Source: Cyclobacterium salsum (GTDB lineage: Bacteria > Bacteroidota > Bacteroidia > Cytophagales > Cyclobacteriaceae). Taken from it: DNA of 64,000 nt. The notes beneath the pieces are model-generated. The model was not told the DNA's origin. It did not search any database and was given only the letters and a program-made list of their open reading frames with translations. This document shows, piece after piece, positions 44,057-53,125 of this stretch (positions are counted from its first letter, which is position 1; each line of letters starts with the position of its first letter). A program made the position numbers and the translations under genes. The stretch spans positions 124,001 to 188,000 of the forward strand of contig NZ_WNKG01000007.1 in NCBI RefSeq assembly GCF_010119245.1, read 5' to 3'.

Positions 44057-45804
44057 AACCATTATCCCTAGGTCTAACATTAGTAGTAGCCGTTTTATTT
44101 CTTAATTCATGTGCCAAGCAAAGTTCTCCCATGGGAGGACCACAAGACGAAGACCCACCCATTTTATTAAGTTCATCACCAAAAAACGAAAGCATTAACG
44201 TAAAACCAGAAGTCATATCCCTGGAATTTAATGAATACGTACAGCTAGAAAACCCTAATCAAACGGTCATCATTACTCCAAAGTTAGAAACAAGCGAAAT
44301 CGAATACTTGGCCATTAAAAATGGCATCACTATCACTCTGAACCAAGATCTGGAAGACAGCACCACCTACCTTTTCAATTTCCAAAATAGTATTCAAGAT
44401 ATCACCGAAAATAATCCAGCAGAACGCCTTAAACTCGTCTTTTCGACGGGACCTACCATCGATAGCTTAACCGTATCAGGAACAGTGGATTTTATTCACC
44501 CTTACGATAAACCCGATTTTGAAGATGTCATTATCGGTTTATACCAGAATTCAGATACAACCGACCTTTTTACCTCAGCTCCCTATTATATAACTCAAGC
44601 TGATTCCGCCGGAAACTTTAAAATCACAAACATTAAGGAAGGAACGTTTCGTGCCTATGCCTGGTACGACGAAAACAATTCCCTAAAGGCGGAATTCAGA
44701 AATGAAGCATACGGGTATTTAAAAGAACCTTTGGAAGTAACACAAAACATATCAAATCTGCACATTAACCTGGCAAGAGCAGATTTATCGCCATTAAAAA
44801 TAAATCGCTCTGCCAGTACGGGTTCGAATTTTGACATTGTTTTAAGCAAGCCTCCAGCCGAGTTCGAAATCAACCACGCTTACAAAAACGAAGAACTTTT
44901 TTATCGATTGGAAGATAATACCATTCGCATATACCATCGCAACCTAACAAACGACAGCACCGAAATCCAGTTACAAATATGGGATTCTGTAGGGGTACAG
45001 CTAGATACACTATTGATGGCTGTCTTTCAAGAAAGCGAACGATCCAAAGAAGACCTCGAAATTACGACCAATTCCAATTTAAATTTCATAGACGAAATTA
45101 ACGCCGAGTTAACCTTTAATAAACCCCTATATAGCATTGCTTACGACTCTCTTTACTTTTCCTATGATTCGGCCTCGATCATACCTATTACTCCAGACAT
45201 GGTATCTTTTCCAGATAGCAGCCACTTACGAACCAAACTCAAAATTATAGCTCAAATTCCTGATTCCATACCACAAAGTAAATTTACCCTATACGCTTCA
45301 GATTCTACATTCCAGGATACAGAGGAAATCTGGAACACCCAGGAAATCAAAACGACCTTTACACGCCTAAAATCTGATAACCTGGCAGACGGTATTTACG
45401 GAAATATCAATACATCGAAAAAACCCATACTGGTGCAATTACTGTCAAACCAAAATAAAGTCATAAAGGAACAATACCTCACTGATACTACCTATTTTGA
45501 ATTTACCGAATTAGAAGCTTCTACCTATAAAATACAAGCTATTGTCGATACAAATAGTAATCGACGATGGGACCCAGGTAACTATATCCAAAATATTCAA
45601 CCAGAACTAATTTTCTACTACATAGACGAAGAAACTGGAAATGACGAGCTAATTTTAAGGGGAGGATGGACCTTAGAGGACCAAAACATTCAACCCAGAA
45701 GAAGTTCGGGATTTGAAACCAATAATAACGCAGGTAAAGACTATGACTTTATTAAGATACCTTTAGAAATGATCAAAATAACTAATGAGGACTTAACTAA
45801 TTGA
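44053..45804 (+). CDS. Ig-like (Big_5) domain lipoprotein
   Basis: This 583-residue protein has a lipoprotein signal (LTLVVAVLFLNSCAK, Cys at about residue 21) and, right after it, MGGPQDEDPPILLSSSPKNE, the start of a Big_5/SbsA-type Ig-like domain that is found in a common Bacteroidota lipoprotein family. The remainder is beta-rich, with repeats of about 90 residues and a C-terminal module (YKIQAIVDTNSNRRWDPGNY). It is probably anchored in the outer membrane and extends outward or into the periplasm. Function is unknown. It overlaps the methyltransferase gene by 4 bp (ATGA). Confidence 0.82.
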   Translation: MKPLSLGLTLVVAVLFLNSCAKQSSPMGGPQDEDPPILLSSSPKNESINVKPEVISLEFNEYVQLENPNQTVIITPKLETSEIEYLAIKNGITITLNQDLEDSTTYLFNFQNSIQDITENNPAERLKLVFSTGPTIDSLTVSGTVDFIHPYDKPDFEDVIIGLYQNSDTTDLFTSAPYYITQADSAGNFKITNIKEGTFRAYAWYDENNSLKAEFRNEAYGYLKEPLEVTQNISNLHINLARADLSPLKINRSASTGSNFDIVLSKPPAEFEINHAYKNEELFYRLEDNTIRIYHRNLTNDSTEIQLQIWDSVGVQLDTLLMAVFQESERSKEDLEITTNSNLNFIDEINAELTFNKPLYSIAYDSLYFSYDSASIIPITPDMVSFPDSSHLRTKLKIIAQIPDSIPQSKFTLYASDSTFQDTEEIWNTQEIKTTFTRLKSDNLADGIYGNINTSKKPILVQLLSNQNKVIKEQYLTDTTYFEFTELEASTYKIQAIVDTNSNRRWDPGNYIQNIQPELIFYYIDEETGNDELILRGGWTLEDQNIQPRRSSGFETNNNAGKDYDFIKIPLEMIKITNEDLTN

Positions 45805-46310
45805 TATACAATTGATTAAAAAATCAACACAAGTCGAATACGAATGTGTATAACCTAAATTAATACGAGTATAAATGAACCAATAAGCAATTCCATCAAC
45901 AACCTAAAGCTTATTTCCAACATAAATGCTAAAACCAATTCAACGCCTGGGGATAAATCGATATTTATTCACAGGTTTCCACCAGCTTGCCAACAGGAAA
46001 CTTATACAGCAATCAGTTTAAGCAGTTATCCACCCTATACTTAATGTTCTAAACATCTGATTCATTTCCAAACGATTACAAGAATATTTCATGTGAATTG
46101 TATGTGGACTAGTCCATTACTATTCGGTTAGCCGGTTACTAACTTTTAATCGGCACACTTACCCACATATCCACTCCATAATAATAAAGACTATTTTTTT
46201 ATAAATTAATTTTTCTTAAAATTATAACGTTGTGGATAGCCGCGTTCAAACGCCAACGATTTGTTCTGATCCGTTTTTGATAAACGTGAAGAATTCCAAA
46301 AAACCGGAAT
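45805..46310. other. Candidate chromosomal replication origin (oriC)
   Basis: This AT-rich region has no gene. Matches to the DnaA box TTATNCACA: exact at 45965-45973 (TTATTCACA, plus) and 45845-45853 (TTATACACA, minus); one mismatch at 46026-46034 (TTATCCACC), 46231-46239 (CTATCCACA, minus) and 45948-45956 (TTATCCCCA, minus); several more at 7 of 9. An AT-only-like stretch at 46190-46226 (TTTTTTTATAAATTAATTTT core) could be the unwinding element. An inverted repeat AATTCC-N8-GGAATT lies at 46292-46311. On the plus strand the flanks change from C-rich (left) to G-rich (right) although genes on both sides point right. parS-like sites lie 4.6 kb to the left. Confidence 0.65.
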
Positions 46311-46312
46311 TT

Positions 46313-46328
46313 ATTATGCATGCATAAT
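46313..46328. promoter_or_regulatory. Palindromic operator candidate for the MarR-type regulator
   Basis: ATTATGCATGCATAAT is a perfect 16-bp palindrome ending 33 bp before the regulator's start. MarR proteins bind such sites and usually repress their own operon. It is followed by TATTTTTTG, close to a Bacteroidota -7 element, so binding would block the promoter. Confidence 0.55.
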
Positions 46329-46361
46329 TATTTTTTGTAAATTAATGGGAGCAAGAAGCAA

Positions 46362-46793
46362 ATGAGGAAAGAAGAGACGATAGATTACCATATAAAGACC
46401 TGTTGGCATTCGATTTCGAGAATTTATAATCAGAAAGCCCAAATCGAAGGGATAACCGGGTCTATGGGTTTTGTATTGATTAACATACACTCTTCCGAAG
46501 GTACTGCTGCTACCAAAATTGCCCCCATGATGGGCTTGGAATCGCGTAGTTTGACCAGGATTCTAAAAGCAATGGAGCAAAAGCATTTGATCGAAAAGCA
46601 TCCCGACACCAAGGATGGACGCTCGGTAAGAATCTTCCTGACACCAGCCGGAAGGGAAAAGAAATTGGTAGCCGTAAAAACCATTAAGGAGTTCAACGAA
46701 AAGATTCGAGATGCGTTAACAGATGAGGAGGTCAACAGTTTCTTTAAACTATTTGAAAAAATTCATACTGTCATTGAAAAAATCGAAAAGTAA
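46362..46793 (+). CDS. MarR family transcriptional regulator
   Basis: This 143-residue winged-helix protein has the MarR layout: a helical dimer N-terminus (YHIKTCWHSISRIYNQKA), a recognition region AATKIAPMMGLESRSLTRILKAMEQKHLIEK, the beta wing HPDTKDGRSVRIFLTPAGREK, and a C-terminal dimer helix. It heads an operon for fatty acid beta-oxidation and should sense acyl-CoA or fatty acid. The palindrome upstream is its likely binding site. The next gene starts 43 bp after its stop, using the ATG at 46837. Confidence 0.9.
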   Translation: MRKEETIDYHIKTCWHSISRIYNQKAQIEGITGSMGFVLINIHSSEGTAATKIAPMMGLESRSLTRILKAMEQKHLIEKHPDTKDGRSVRIFLTPAGREKKLVAVKTIKEFNEKIRDALTDEEVNSFFKLFEKIHTVIEKIEK

Positions 46794-46836
46794 TTTAACC
46801 GGAAAAAAAGGTAGCCAGCTGAAATCAAAACTTTCC

Positions 46837-49242
46837 ATGAAACGAACGATAAAGAAAATAGCCGTTTTAGGATCCGGAATAATGGGATCTAGAATAGCCT
46901 GTCATTTCGCCAATATAGGTGTAGAAGTGTTACTTCTAGATATTATACCAAAAAGTCTAACAGAAAAGGAAGCGCAAAAAGGCCTCACATTAGAGGACGA
47001 GGTGGTTAGAAATCGTATCGTCAATGAAGCATTGGAAAGCGCACTTAAATCCAAGCCATCCCCCATTTATTCAAGCGATTTTGCAAAGCACATTACTACT
47101 GGAAATTTGGAGGATGATCTTCCGAAGATTGCATCATGTGACTGGATCATTGAAGTAATCATAGAGAACTTGGAAATTAAACAGGGGCTTTTCGAAAAGG
47201 TAGAACAGTTCAGAAAGAAAGGCACGCTGATTACTTCCAATACATCAGGTATTCCAATACACCTGATGGCGGATTCCCGATCGGAAGACTTTCAGGAATG
47301 CTTTGCCGGAACTCATTTTTTCAATCCTCCCCGGTATTTACGTTTATTGGAAATAATTCCTGGCCCAAACACCTTGCCTGAACATGTAGATTTTTTGATG
47401 GAATACGGAGACCGGTTTTTAGGAAAAGAAACGGTCCTCTGTAAAGACACTCCTGCTTTCATTGCCAATCGAATAGGAGTCTATGCGATCATGGCGGCCA
47501 TTCATACGATAGAAAAAATGGGGCTGGGTGTATCCGAAGTGGATAAAATGACCGGAACGGTTATAGGTCGCGCTAAATCGGCAACCTTCAGGACGCTCGA
47601 CGTGGTAGGACTAGATACCACGGTTCACGTTGCTAATAACCTGTACAAGGTATTGGAGCATGATGAATCCAGGGATACTTTTAAACTTCCAAAAAGTGTA
47701 CAGGTATTAAGTGAAAATGAATGGTACGGTGATAAAAGTGGAAAGGGGTTTTTCCACATGATCCGGCATGAAAATGGCAAAAAGGAATTAAAGGAAATCG
47801 ATTTTGAAACATACGAATATAAACCGGCTGAAAAGCCAAAGATCAAAGCCCTTGAAAAGGCAAAAGGCATCGATAATTTAAAGGAAAGGATTCGTTTTCT
47901 GGTTAATTTTGAAGATGTCGCCGGAGAATTTTACCGGGCTACGTTTTACGATCTTTTCCGTTATTGTTCTTTCCGAATTCCTGAAATTGCGGACGAGCTG
48001 TACCGGATTGACCAGGCAGTAAGCGCTGGCTTTGGTTGGGAATACGGACCATTTGAAAATTGGGATATCCTGGGAGTGAAGGAAACGGTTGCCAATATGG
48101 AAAAGGCAGGCGAGAAACCGGCATCTTGGGTTTATGAAATGCTGGAAACCGGCATCGCTTCTTTTTACACTGTAAAAAATGGAAAGCGGCATTATTACGA
48201 TATTTCGGATAAAGCATATAAAGAAGTACCTGGCCTGGAATCGTTCATTTTACTTGACACCTTAAAAGCTGCTGACCGTAAGGTTTGGTCAAATGAAGGA
48301 GCCAGTATTTACGATATTGGAAATGATGTTTTAGGACTGGAGTTTCATACAAAAATGAATTCGCTTGGCCAAGAGGTGGTAGAAGGAATCAATACCGCTA
48401 TTTCGATGGCTGAAAAATCCTATAAAGGGTTGGTCATAGGAAATGAAGGAGCGAATTTTTCGGCGGGAGCCAACCTGGCCATGTTATACATGTTTGCCGG
48501 GGACCGTGATTTTGATGAGATCGATGTGATGATTGCTCAATTTCAAAATACCATGATGCGGGCGAGGTACTCTTCCGTTCCGGTGGTAGTGGCTCCTCAT
48601 AATATGGCTTTGGGAGGAGGTTGTGAACTTTCCTTGCATGCGGATAAGGTGCAAGCTCATGCTGAGTTGTATATGGGTCTGGTAGAAGTAGGGGTTGGAC
48701 TGATTCCAGCTGGCGGCGGGACCAAGGAAATGGTTTTGAGATTTTCTAAAAACCTGGTTTCAGGAGATGTGGAATTAAACCGGCTTCAGGAATCATTTAT
48801 GAATATAGCGATGGCCAAGGTTTCTACCTCAGCGGAGGAGGCCAAAGGATTGGGATACCTGGAGCAGAAGGATTCTGTTTCCCTTAACCGAAAACGGCAA
48901 TTGGCCGAAGCAAAGCAACAAGTTTTGATGTTATTTGAAAGTGGGTATTCGCAGCCCATAGAAAAAAAGAATATACGCGTTCTTGGGAAATCCTCTCTGG
49001 CACTTTTCGAAGCAGGAATCACTGGAATGCAGTATGGGAGTTATATTTCCGATCACGATGCAAAAATTGCACGAAAATTGGCCTGGGTAATGAGTGGTGG
49101 AGATCTATCGGCACCAACTGAGGTCAGTGAACGTTTTTTGCTGGAATTGGAAAGAGAGGCTTTTCTAAGTCTGACAGGTGAACAGAAAACCCTGGAAAGG
49201 ATTCATAGCATATTATTCAAAGGCAAGCCTTTAAGAAATTAA
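46837..49242 (+). CDS. 3-hydroxyacyl-CoA dehydrogenase / enoyl-CoA hydratase, multifunctional beta-oxidation enzyme
   Basis: This 801-residue protein starts at the ATG at 46837 (MKRTIKKIAVLGSGIMGS), not at the further upstream in-frame ATG at 46723 inside the regulator gene. The N-terminal half is a 3-hydroxyacyl-CoA dehydrogenase: NAD motif GSGIMGS, SNTSGIPI, HFFNPPRYLRLLEI, KDTPAFIANRIG. The C-terminal half is an enoyl-CoA hydratase with NFSAGANLAM and ALGGGCELSLHADKVQAH for oxyanion and catalytic Glu regions. This domain order is the reverse of E. coli FadB and is usual in Bacteroidota. It hydrates enoyl-CoA and oxidises the 3-hydroxyacyl-CoA. Thiolase and acyl-CoA dehydrogenase genes follow. 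Confidence 0.93.
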   Translation: MKRTIKKIAVLGSGIMGSRIACHFANIGVEVLLLDIIPKSLTEKEAQKGLTLEDEVVRNRIVNEALESALKSKPSPIYSSDFAKHITTGNLEDDLPKIASCDWIIEVIIENLEIKQGLFEKVEQFRKKGTLITSNTSGIPIHLMADSRSEDFQECFAGTHFFNPPRYLRLLEIIPGPNTLPEHVDFLMEYGDRFLGKETVLCKDTPAFIANRIGVYAIMAAIHTIEKMGLGVSEVDKMTGTVIGRAKSATFRTLDVVGLDTTVHVANNLYKVLEHDESRDTFKLPKSVQVLSENEWYGDKSGKGFFHMIRHENGKKELKEIDFETYEYKPAEKPKIKALEKAKGIDNLKERIRFLVNFEDVAGEFYRATFYDLFRYCSFRIPEIADELYRIDQAVSAGFGWEYGPFENWDILGVKETVANMEKAGEKPASWVYEMLETGIASFYTVKNGKRHYYDISDKAYKEVPGLESFILLDTLKAADRKVWSNEGASIYDIGNDVLGLEFHTKMNSLGQEVVEGINTAISMAEKSYKGLVIGNEGANFSAGANLAMLYMFAGDRDFDEIDVMIAQFQNTMMRARYSSVPVVVAPHNMALGGGCELSLHADKVQAHAELYMGLVEVGVGLIPAGGGTKEMVLRFSKNLVSGDVELNRLQESFMNIAMAKVSTSAEEAKGLGYLEQKDSVSLNRKRQLAEAKQQVLMLFESGYSQPIEKKNIRVLGKSSLALFEAGITGMQYGSYISDHDAKIARKLAWVMSGGDLSAPTEVSERFLLELEREAFLSLTGEQKTLERIHSILFKGKPLRN

Positions 49243-49371
49243 TCGGATAAAATAGCTGTTGAGATCGATCATGTTGCCATCAACCAAACCGAAGGGACTG
49301 GCGAAAATTAGTTTATTCAGCAGCATACTTGAGTGTAAATTGGTATACGCAAATTCGTAAAGAATATAATA

Positions 49372-50547
49372 ATGGATGCATACATAATCAATGGATACCG
49401 ATCCGCAGTAGGTAAGGCAAAGAAAGGAAGTTTCCGTTTTTACCGCCCCGATGACCTGGCTGCAGATGTAATCAAATACCTGGTGGCGCATACGCCCGGA
49501 TTGGAAAATAAACGGGTAGATGACTTGATCGTAGGAAACGCTATACCAGAAGCTGAGCAAGGAATGCAAATGGGAAGGATGATTTCTCTTTTGGCCCTTG
49601 GAGAAGAAAATCCTGGTTTTATAGTTAACCGTTATTGTGGTTCGGGATTGGAGGCGATTGCCCTGGCCACCGCAAAAATTAATATGGGGATGGCCGATTG
49701 CATTATTGCTGGAGGAACGGAGTCCATGTCCCTATTACCGATGATGGGTCACAAGACGGCGTTGAACTGGGATATTGCATCCAAGAACCCCGATTATTAC
49801 CTGAGTATGGGATTAACGGCCGAAGAATTGGCCAAAGATTACAAGGTAAGCCGGGAGGATGCTGACCAATTTGCTGTCAAATCTCACGAAAAGGCACTAA
49901 GTGCTATTAAGGAAGGCCGCTTCAAGGATGAGATTGTTCCAGTGGAAGTGGAAGAAACCTATTTAGACGAAAATCAAAAACGAAGAACCAGAAAAAATAC
50001 CGTGGACACGGATGAAGGACCACGTCCGGGTACCAGTATGGAAGTACTGGCTAAATTGAAACCCGTATTTAAACAAGGAGGGCAAGTGACTGCAGGCAAT
50101 TCCTCACAAACATCGGATGGTGCTGCTTTTGTGGTGGTAATGTCTGAGAGAATGATGAAGGAATTAGGGTTGGAACCCATGGCCCGTTTGCTATCGTATG
50201 CTGTAGCTGGCGTTGAGCCCAGAATAATGGGAATAGGTCCTAAATATGCCGTTCCTAAAGCCTTAAAGCAAGCGGGACTATCTCTGAATGACATTGACTT
50301 GATAGAGCTGAATGAGGCTTTTGCTACCCAAGCCCTTACCGTAATTCGTTCACTGGATTTCAATCCGGACATTGTGAATGTAAATGGAGGTGCCGTGGCA
50401 TTGGGGCATCCTCTTGGTTGCACCGGGGCGAAGCTCTCCGTGCAAATCATCAATGAACTAAAAAAGCGGCAAGGAAAATATGGGCTGGTGACTGCCTGCG
50501 TAGGAGGCGGGCAGGGAGTAGCTGGCGTAATCGAGCTGTTGCACTAG
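49372..50547 (+). CDS. Acetyl-CoA C-acyltransferase (thiolase)
   Basis: This 391-residue thiolase performs the last beta-oxidation step, cutting 3-ketoacyl-CoA with CoA into acetyl-CoA and shortened acyl-CoA. Active-site residues: Cys in NRYCGSGLEAIA, His in GGAVALGHPLGCTG, and Cys in TACVGGGQGVAG. It is the same length as FadA-type thiolases. Gap to the upstream gene is 129 bp with nothing recognised, and to the downstream gene 48 bp. The same regulation as the multifunctional enzyme is likely. Confidence 0.95.
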   Translation: MDAYIINGYRSAVGKAKKGSFRFYRPDDLAADVIKYLVAHTPGLENKRVDDLIVGNAIPEAEQGMQMGRMISLLALGEENPGFIVNRYCGSGLEAIALATAKINMGMADCIIAGGTESMSLLPMMGHKTALNWDIASKNPDYYLSMGLTAEELAKDYKVSREDADQFAVKSHEKALSAIKEGRFKDEIVPVEVEETYLDENQKRRTRKNTVDTDEGPRPGTSMEVLAKLKPVFKQGGQVTAGNSSQTSDGAAFVVVMSERMMKELGLEPMARLLSYAVAGVEPRIMGIGPKYAVPKALKQAGLSLNDIDLIELNEAFATQALTVIRSLDFNPDIVNVNGGAVALGHPLGCTGAKLSVQIINELKKRQGKYGLVTACVGGGQGVAGVIELLH

Positions 50548-50595
50548 TAGTTCCGTGGATATTAAGGTAATCACGTTTTCGCAAATGAATGGTAT

Positions 50596-52407
50596 ATGGA
50601 AAAATTACGTAAGAAGAACAGCTTAAACGGAGGGGCGTTTCTAATTCAGGAAACAAACTTTTCGGATATTTTTATTCCTGAAGCCTTCAGTGAAGAACAA
50701 ATGATGATGGCTCAGGCCTGCCAGGATTTTATGGACAAAGAAATCCTGTCCCGCATGGAAGAGATTGACAGCATGAAACATCCCGACCTGGTACCTACCA
50801 TACTGAAAAAAGCAGGTGAACTGGGATTGCTGGCCATTTCCGTCCCCGAATCTTATGGAGGGCTGGGAATGAGCTTTAATACCTCTATGCTGATAGCCGA
50901 TATCATCGGTGCAGCAGGCTCATTTTCTACGACCTACGGTGCACACACCGGCATTGGAATCTTACCCGTATTGTATTACGGGAGCAAGGAGCAAAAGGAG
51001 AAATACCTGCCCAAATTATCCAACGCTGAATGGGCTGCCTGCTACTGCCTGACCGAACCCGATGCCGGCTCGGATGCGAATAGTGGCAAAACAAAGGCAA
51101 CGCTGAATCCGGAAGGAACGCATTACGTCATTAACGGACAAAAAATGTGGATTTCGAATGCCGGATTTGCTGATTTTTTTATTGTATTTGCGAAAATAGA
51201 TGATGATGCGAACCTCTCTGCCTTTTTGGTGGAGAAAGGTTTTGGAGGCATCAGCATGAATGAAGAAGAGCATAAAATGGGTATTAAAGGGAGTTCTACC
51301 CGACAAGTGTTCTTCAACGATTGTCCGGTGCCGGTAGAAAACATGCTCTCAGAGCGGGGTAATGGTTTTAAGATTGCGGTCAATATTTTGAATATCGGGC
51401 GGATCAAATTAGGAGCGGGTGTTTTAGGAGGATGTCGTCGGGTCTTGGGTCTTGCGATTCAATATGCGGCGCAACGAAAGCAATTTGGCGTTTCCATTGA
51501 TTCTTTTGGAGCCATGCAAGCCAAACTTGCGGAAATGGCGATTCGAACCTTTGCTTGCGAGTCCCTTTGCTACCGGGCAGGACAAGATGTGGAAGACCGA
51601 ATAGAAGCACTGGAGGCCGAGGGAATGGAGCCAGCCAAGGCCAGGTTAAAAGGAGTAGAACAATTTGCCATCGAATGTGCGATAGCCAAAGTCCATGGTT
51701 CGGAAGTCTTGGACTATGTAGTAGACCAGGGAGTTCAAATTTACGGAGGTATGGGATATTCGGCTGATGCGCCCATGGAGCGGGCCTATCGGGATGCTCG
51801 AATATCCAGGATTTACGAAGGAACCAATGAAATCAACCGCATGCTAATGGTCGGCATGCTGCTCAAGCGAGCAATGAAAGGCGAGTTGGACATTGCCGGT
51901 GCCGCCAGGCAGGTGTCCGAAGAATTGAAGTCGGTGCCGGATTTTTCTGATAAAGACTACTCTCATCCACTTTCCGGCGAAAAATACGCTTTGAAGAACC
52001 TCAAGAAACTTTTTTTGATGATTGGTGGACAGGCGGCCAATACGCTGGGGGAAAAACTGGAGGAAGAACAAGAAATCATGATGAACCTGGCCGATATCAT
52101 GATAGAGATATATGCCGCTGAATCAACTTTATTGCGAGCTGAGAAGCTTTATGAACAAAAAGGAGAGCAGGCTTCGAAACAACAGCTTTCCATAAGCAAA
52201 GTTTACTTGTATGAAGCCGAAGAAAAAATTCGTAGTGTTAGTAAAGAGGCCATACTTTCTTTTACCTCCGGCGAGGAGCAAAAATTCCTGCTAATGGGTC
52301 TAAAAAGGTTTTCCCGGTATGGGGAAACCATCAATCCAAAAGAATTACGTAGGGAGATTGCGGCGGCATTAATCGAACAGGGGAAATACTTCTTTTTTCA
52401 TGCCTAA
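50596..52407 (+). CDS. Acyl-CoA dehydrogenase, long form
   Basis: This 603-residue flavoenzyme introduces the first double bond of beta-oxidation. It has the FAD and substrate motifs CYCLTEPDAGSD and KMWISNAGFADFF, plus GSSTRQVFFNDCPVP, and the catalytic Glu region RISRIYEGTNEINRML. Beyond the usual about 385-residue core it has a C-terminal extension of about 170 residues with helices (LEEEQEIMMNLADIMIEIYAAE), like the very-long-chain and ACAD9-type enzymes. This suggests membrane-near or long-chain substrates. It is the third beta-oxidation gene in the run. Confidence 0.94.
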   Translation: MEKLRKKNSLNGGAFLIQETNFSDIFIPEAFSEEQMMMAQACQDFMDKEILSRMEEIDSMKHPDLVPTILKKAGELGLLAISVPESYGGLGMSFNTSMLIADIIGAAGSFSTTYGAHTGIGILPVLYYGSKEQKEKYLPKLSNAEWAACYCLTEPDAGSDANSGKTKATLNPEGTHYVINGQKMWISNAGFADFFIVFAKIDDDANLSAFLVEKGFGGISMNEEEHKMGIKGSSTRQVFFNDCPVPVENMLSERGNGFKIAVNILNIGRIKLGAGVLGGCRRVLGLAIQYAAQRKQFGVSIDSFGAMQAKLAEMAIRTFACESLCYRAGQDVEDRIEALEAEGMEPAKARLKGVEQFAIECAIAKVHGSEVLDYVVDQGVQIYGGMGYSADAPMERAYRDARISRIYEGTNEINRMLMVGMLLKRAMKGELDIAGAARQVSEELKSVPDFSDKDYSHPLSGEKYALKNLKKLFLMIGGQAANTLGEKLEEEQEIMMNLADIMIEIYAAESTLLRAEKLYEQKGEQASKQQLSISKVYLYEAEEKIRSVSKEAILSFTSGEEQKFLLMGLKRFSRYGETINPKELRREIAAALIEQGKYFFFHA

Positions 52408-52430
52408 CAAGGAAACCTGAAAACGAAAAC

Positions 52431-52961
52431 ATGAACCAACCGGAAGTGTGGCTAAGAGGATCTGTTCCTGATGTCCCTTTTTTCTTGCAACCTGCAGCCC
52501 ATGCATTGTTACAGACCCAGGAAGAGCTGGAAGGATACATGCGGGACTTTCCGGAGAAATGGTTGTGGAAATCGGTAGCAGGAAGAGCCTCGGTTGCTTT
52601 TCACTTGCGTCATTTGACGGGAGTGCTTGACCGCTTGCTTACCTATGCCGAAGGAAAGGAATTGAGTTTAGCTCAGCTGGAATATCTGAAAAATGAAACC
52701 ATTGCTGATTCTACAGGGAGTGAAGCATTGGTGAAGCTCTTTCGGATAAAGGTGAGTGAAGCGCTGGATATTTTCAAAGAAACTCCGGAAGAAAAATTGC
52801 GGGAGTCCCGAACGGTTGGAAGGAAAAAGCTACCGAGCAGCGTTATGGGACTTTATTTCCATGCTGCCGAACATAGCCAACGGCATTTGGGGCAATTACT
52901 AGTTACCTGCAGTTTCGTAAAAAATTTAGCGGCTTCATCAGCAGGAAAATCAGATACCTAA
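52431..52961 (+). CDS. DinB-like (YfiT/putative metal-dependent) protein
   Basis: This 176-residue protein reads as a four-helix bundle of the DinB/YfiT superfamily: a His in FHLRHLTGVLDRLLTYAEGK and HAAEHSQRHLGQL near the C-terminus provide the three-His metal-binding pattern (His in FHLRHL, and AEHSQRHLGQ). Relatives bind a divalent metal and act as thiol-dependent S-transferases (bacillithiol or mycothiol types) or unknown enzymes. It starts 23 bp after the acyl-CoA dehydrogenase gene and may be the last gene of that operon. Function is unclear. Confidence 0.8.
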   Translation: MNQPEVWLRGSVPDVPFFLQPAAHALLQTQEELEGYMRDFPEKWLWKSVAGRASVAFHLRHLTGVLDRLLTYAEGKELSLAQLEYLKNETIADSTGSEALVKLFRIKVSEALDIFKETPEEKLRESRTVGRKKLPSSVMGLYFHAAEHSQRHLGQLLVTCSFVKNLAASSAGKSDT

Positions 52962-53125
52962 TTATTTTTCGCGGGTCCATACTAACCATATCATGCATTC
53001 AAAACTTACCTGGCAGCCCAGACGTAAACTTATTTGAAAAACCACTAACTTTCGAAATCTCCGCAACACTATCTTGAAAAACCAATCGGAGCTATTAACA
53101 TTGGATGATAGGACGATAATCGTTC

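Noticed and set aside
46723-46836. Longer start of the beta-oxidation enzyme inside the MarR gene
   Set aside because: The added 38 residues are basic and unlike the family; MKRTIKKIAVLGSG from 46837 is the normal opening.
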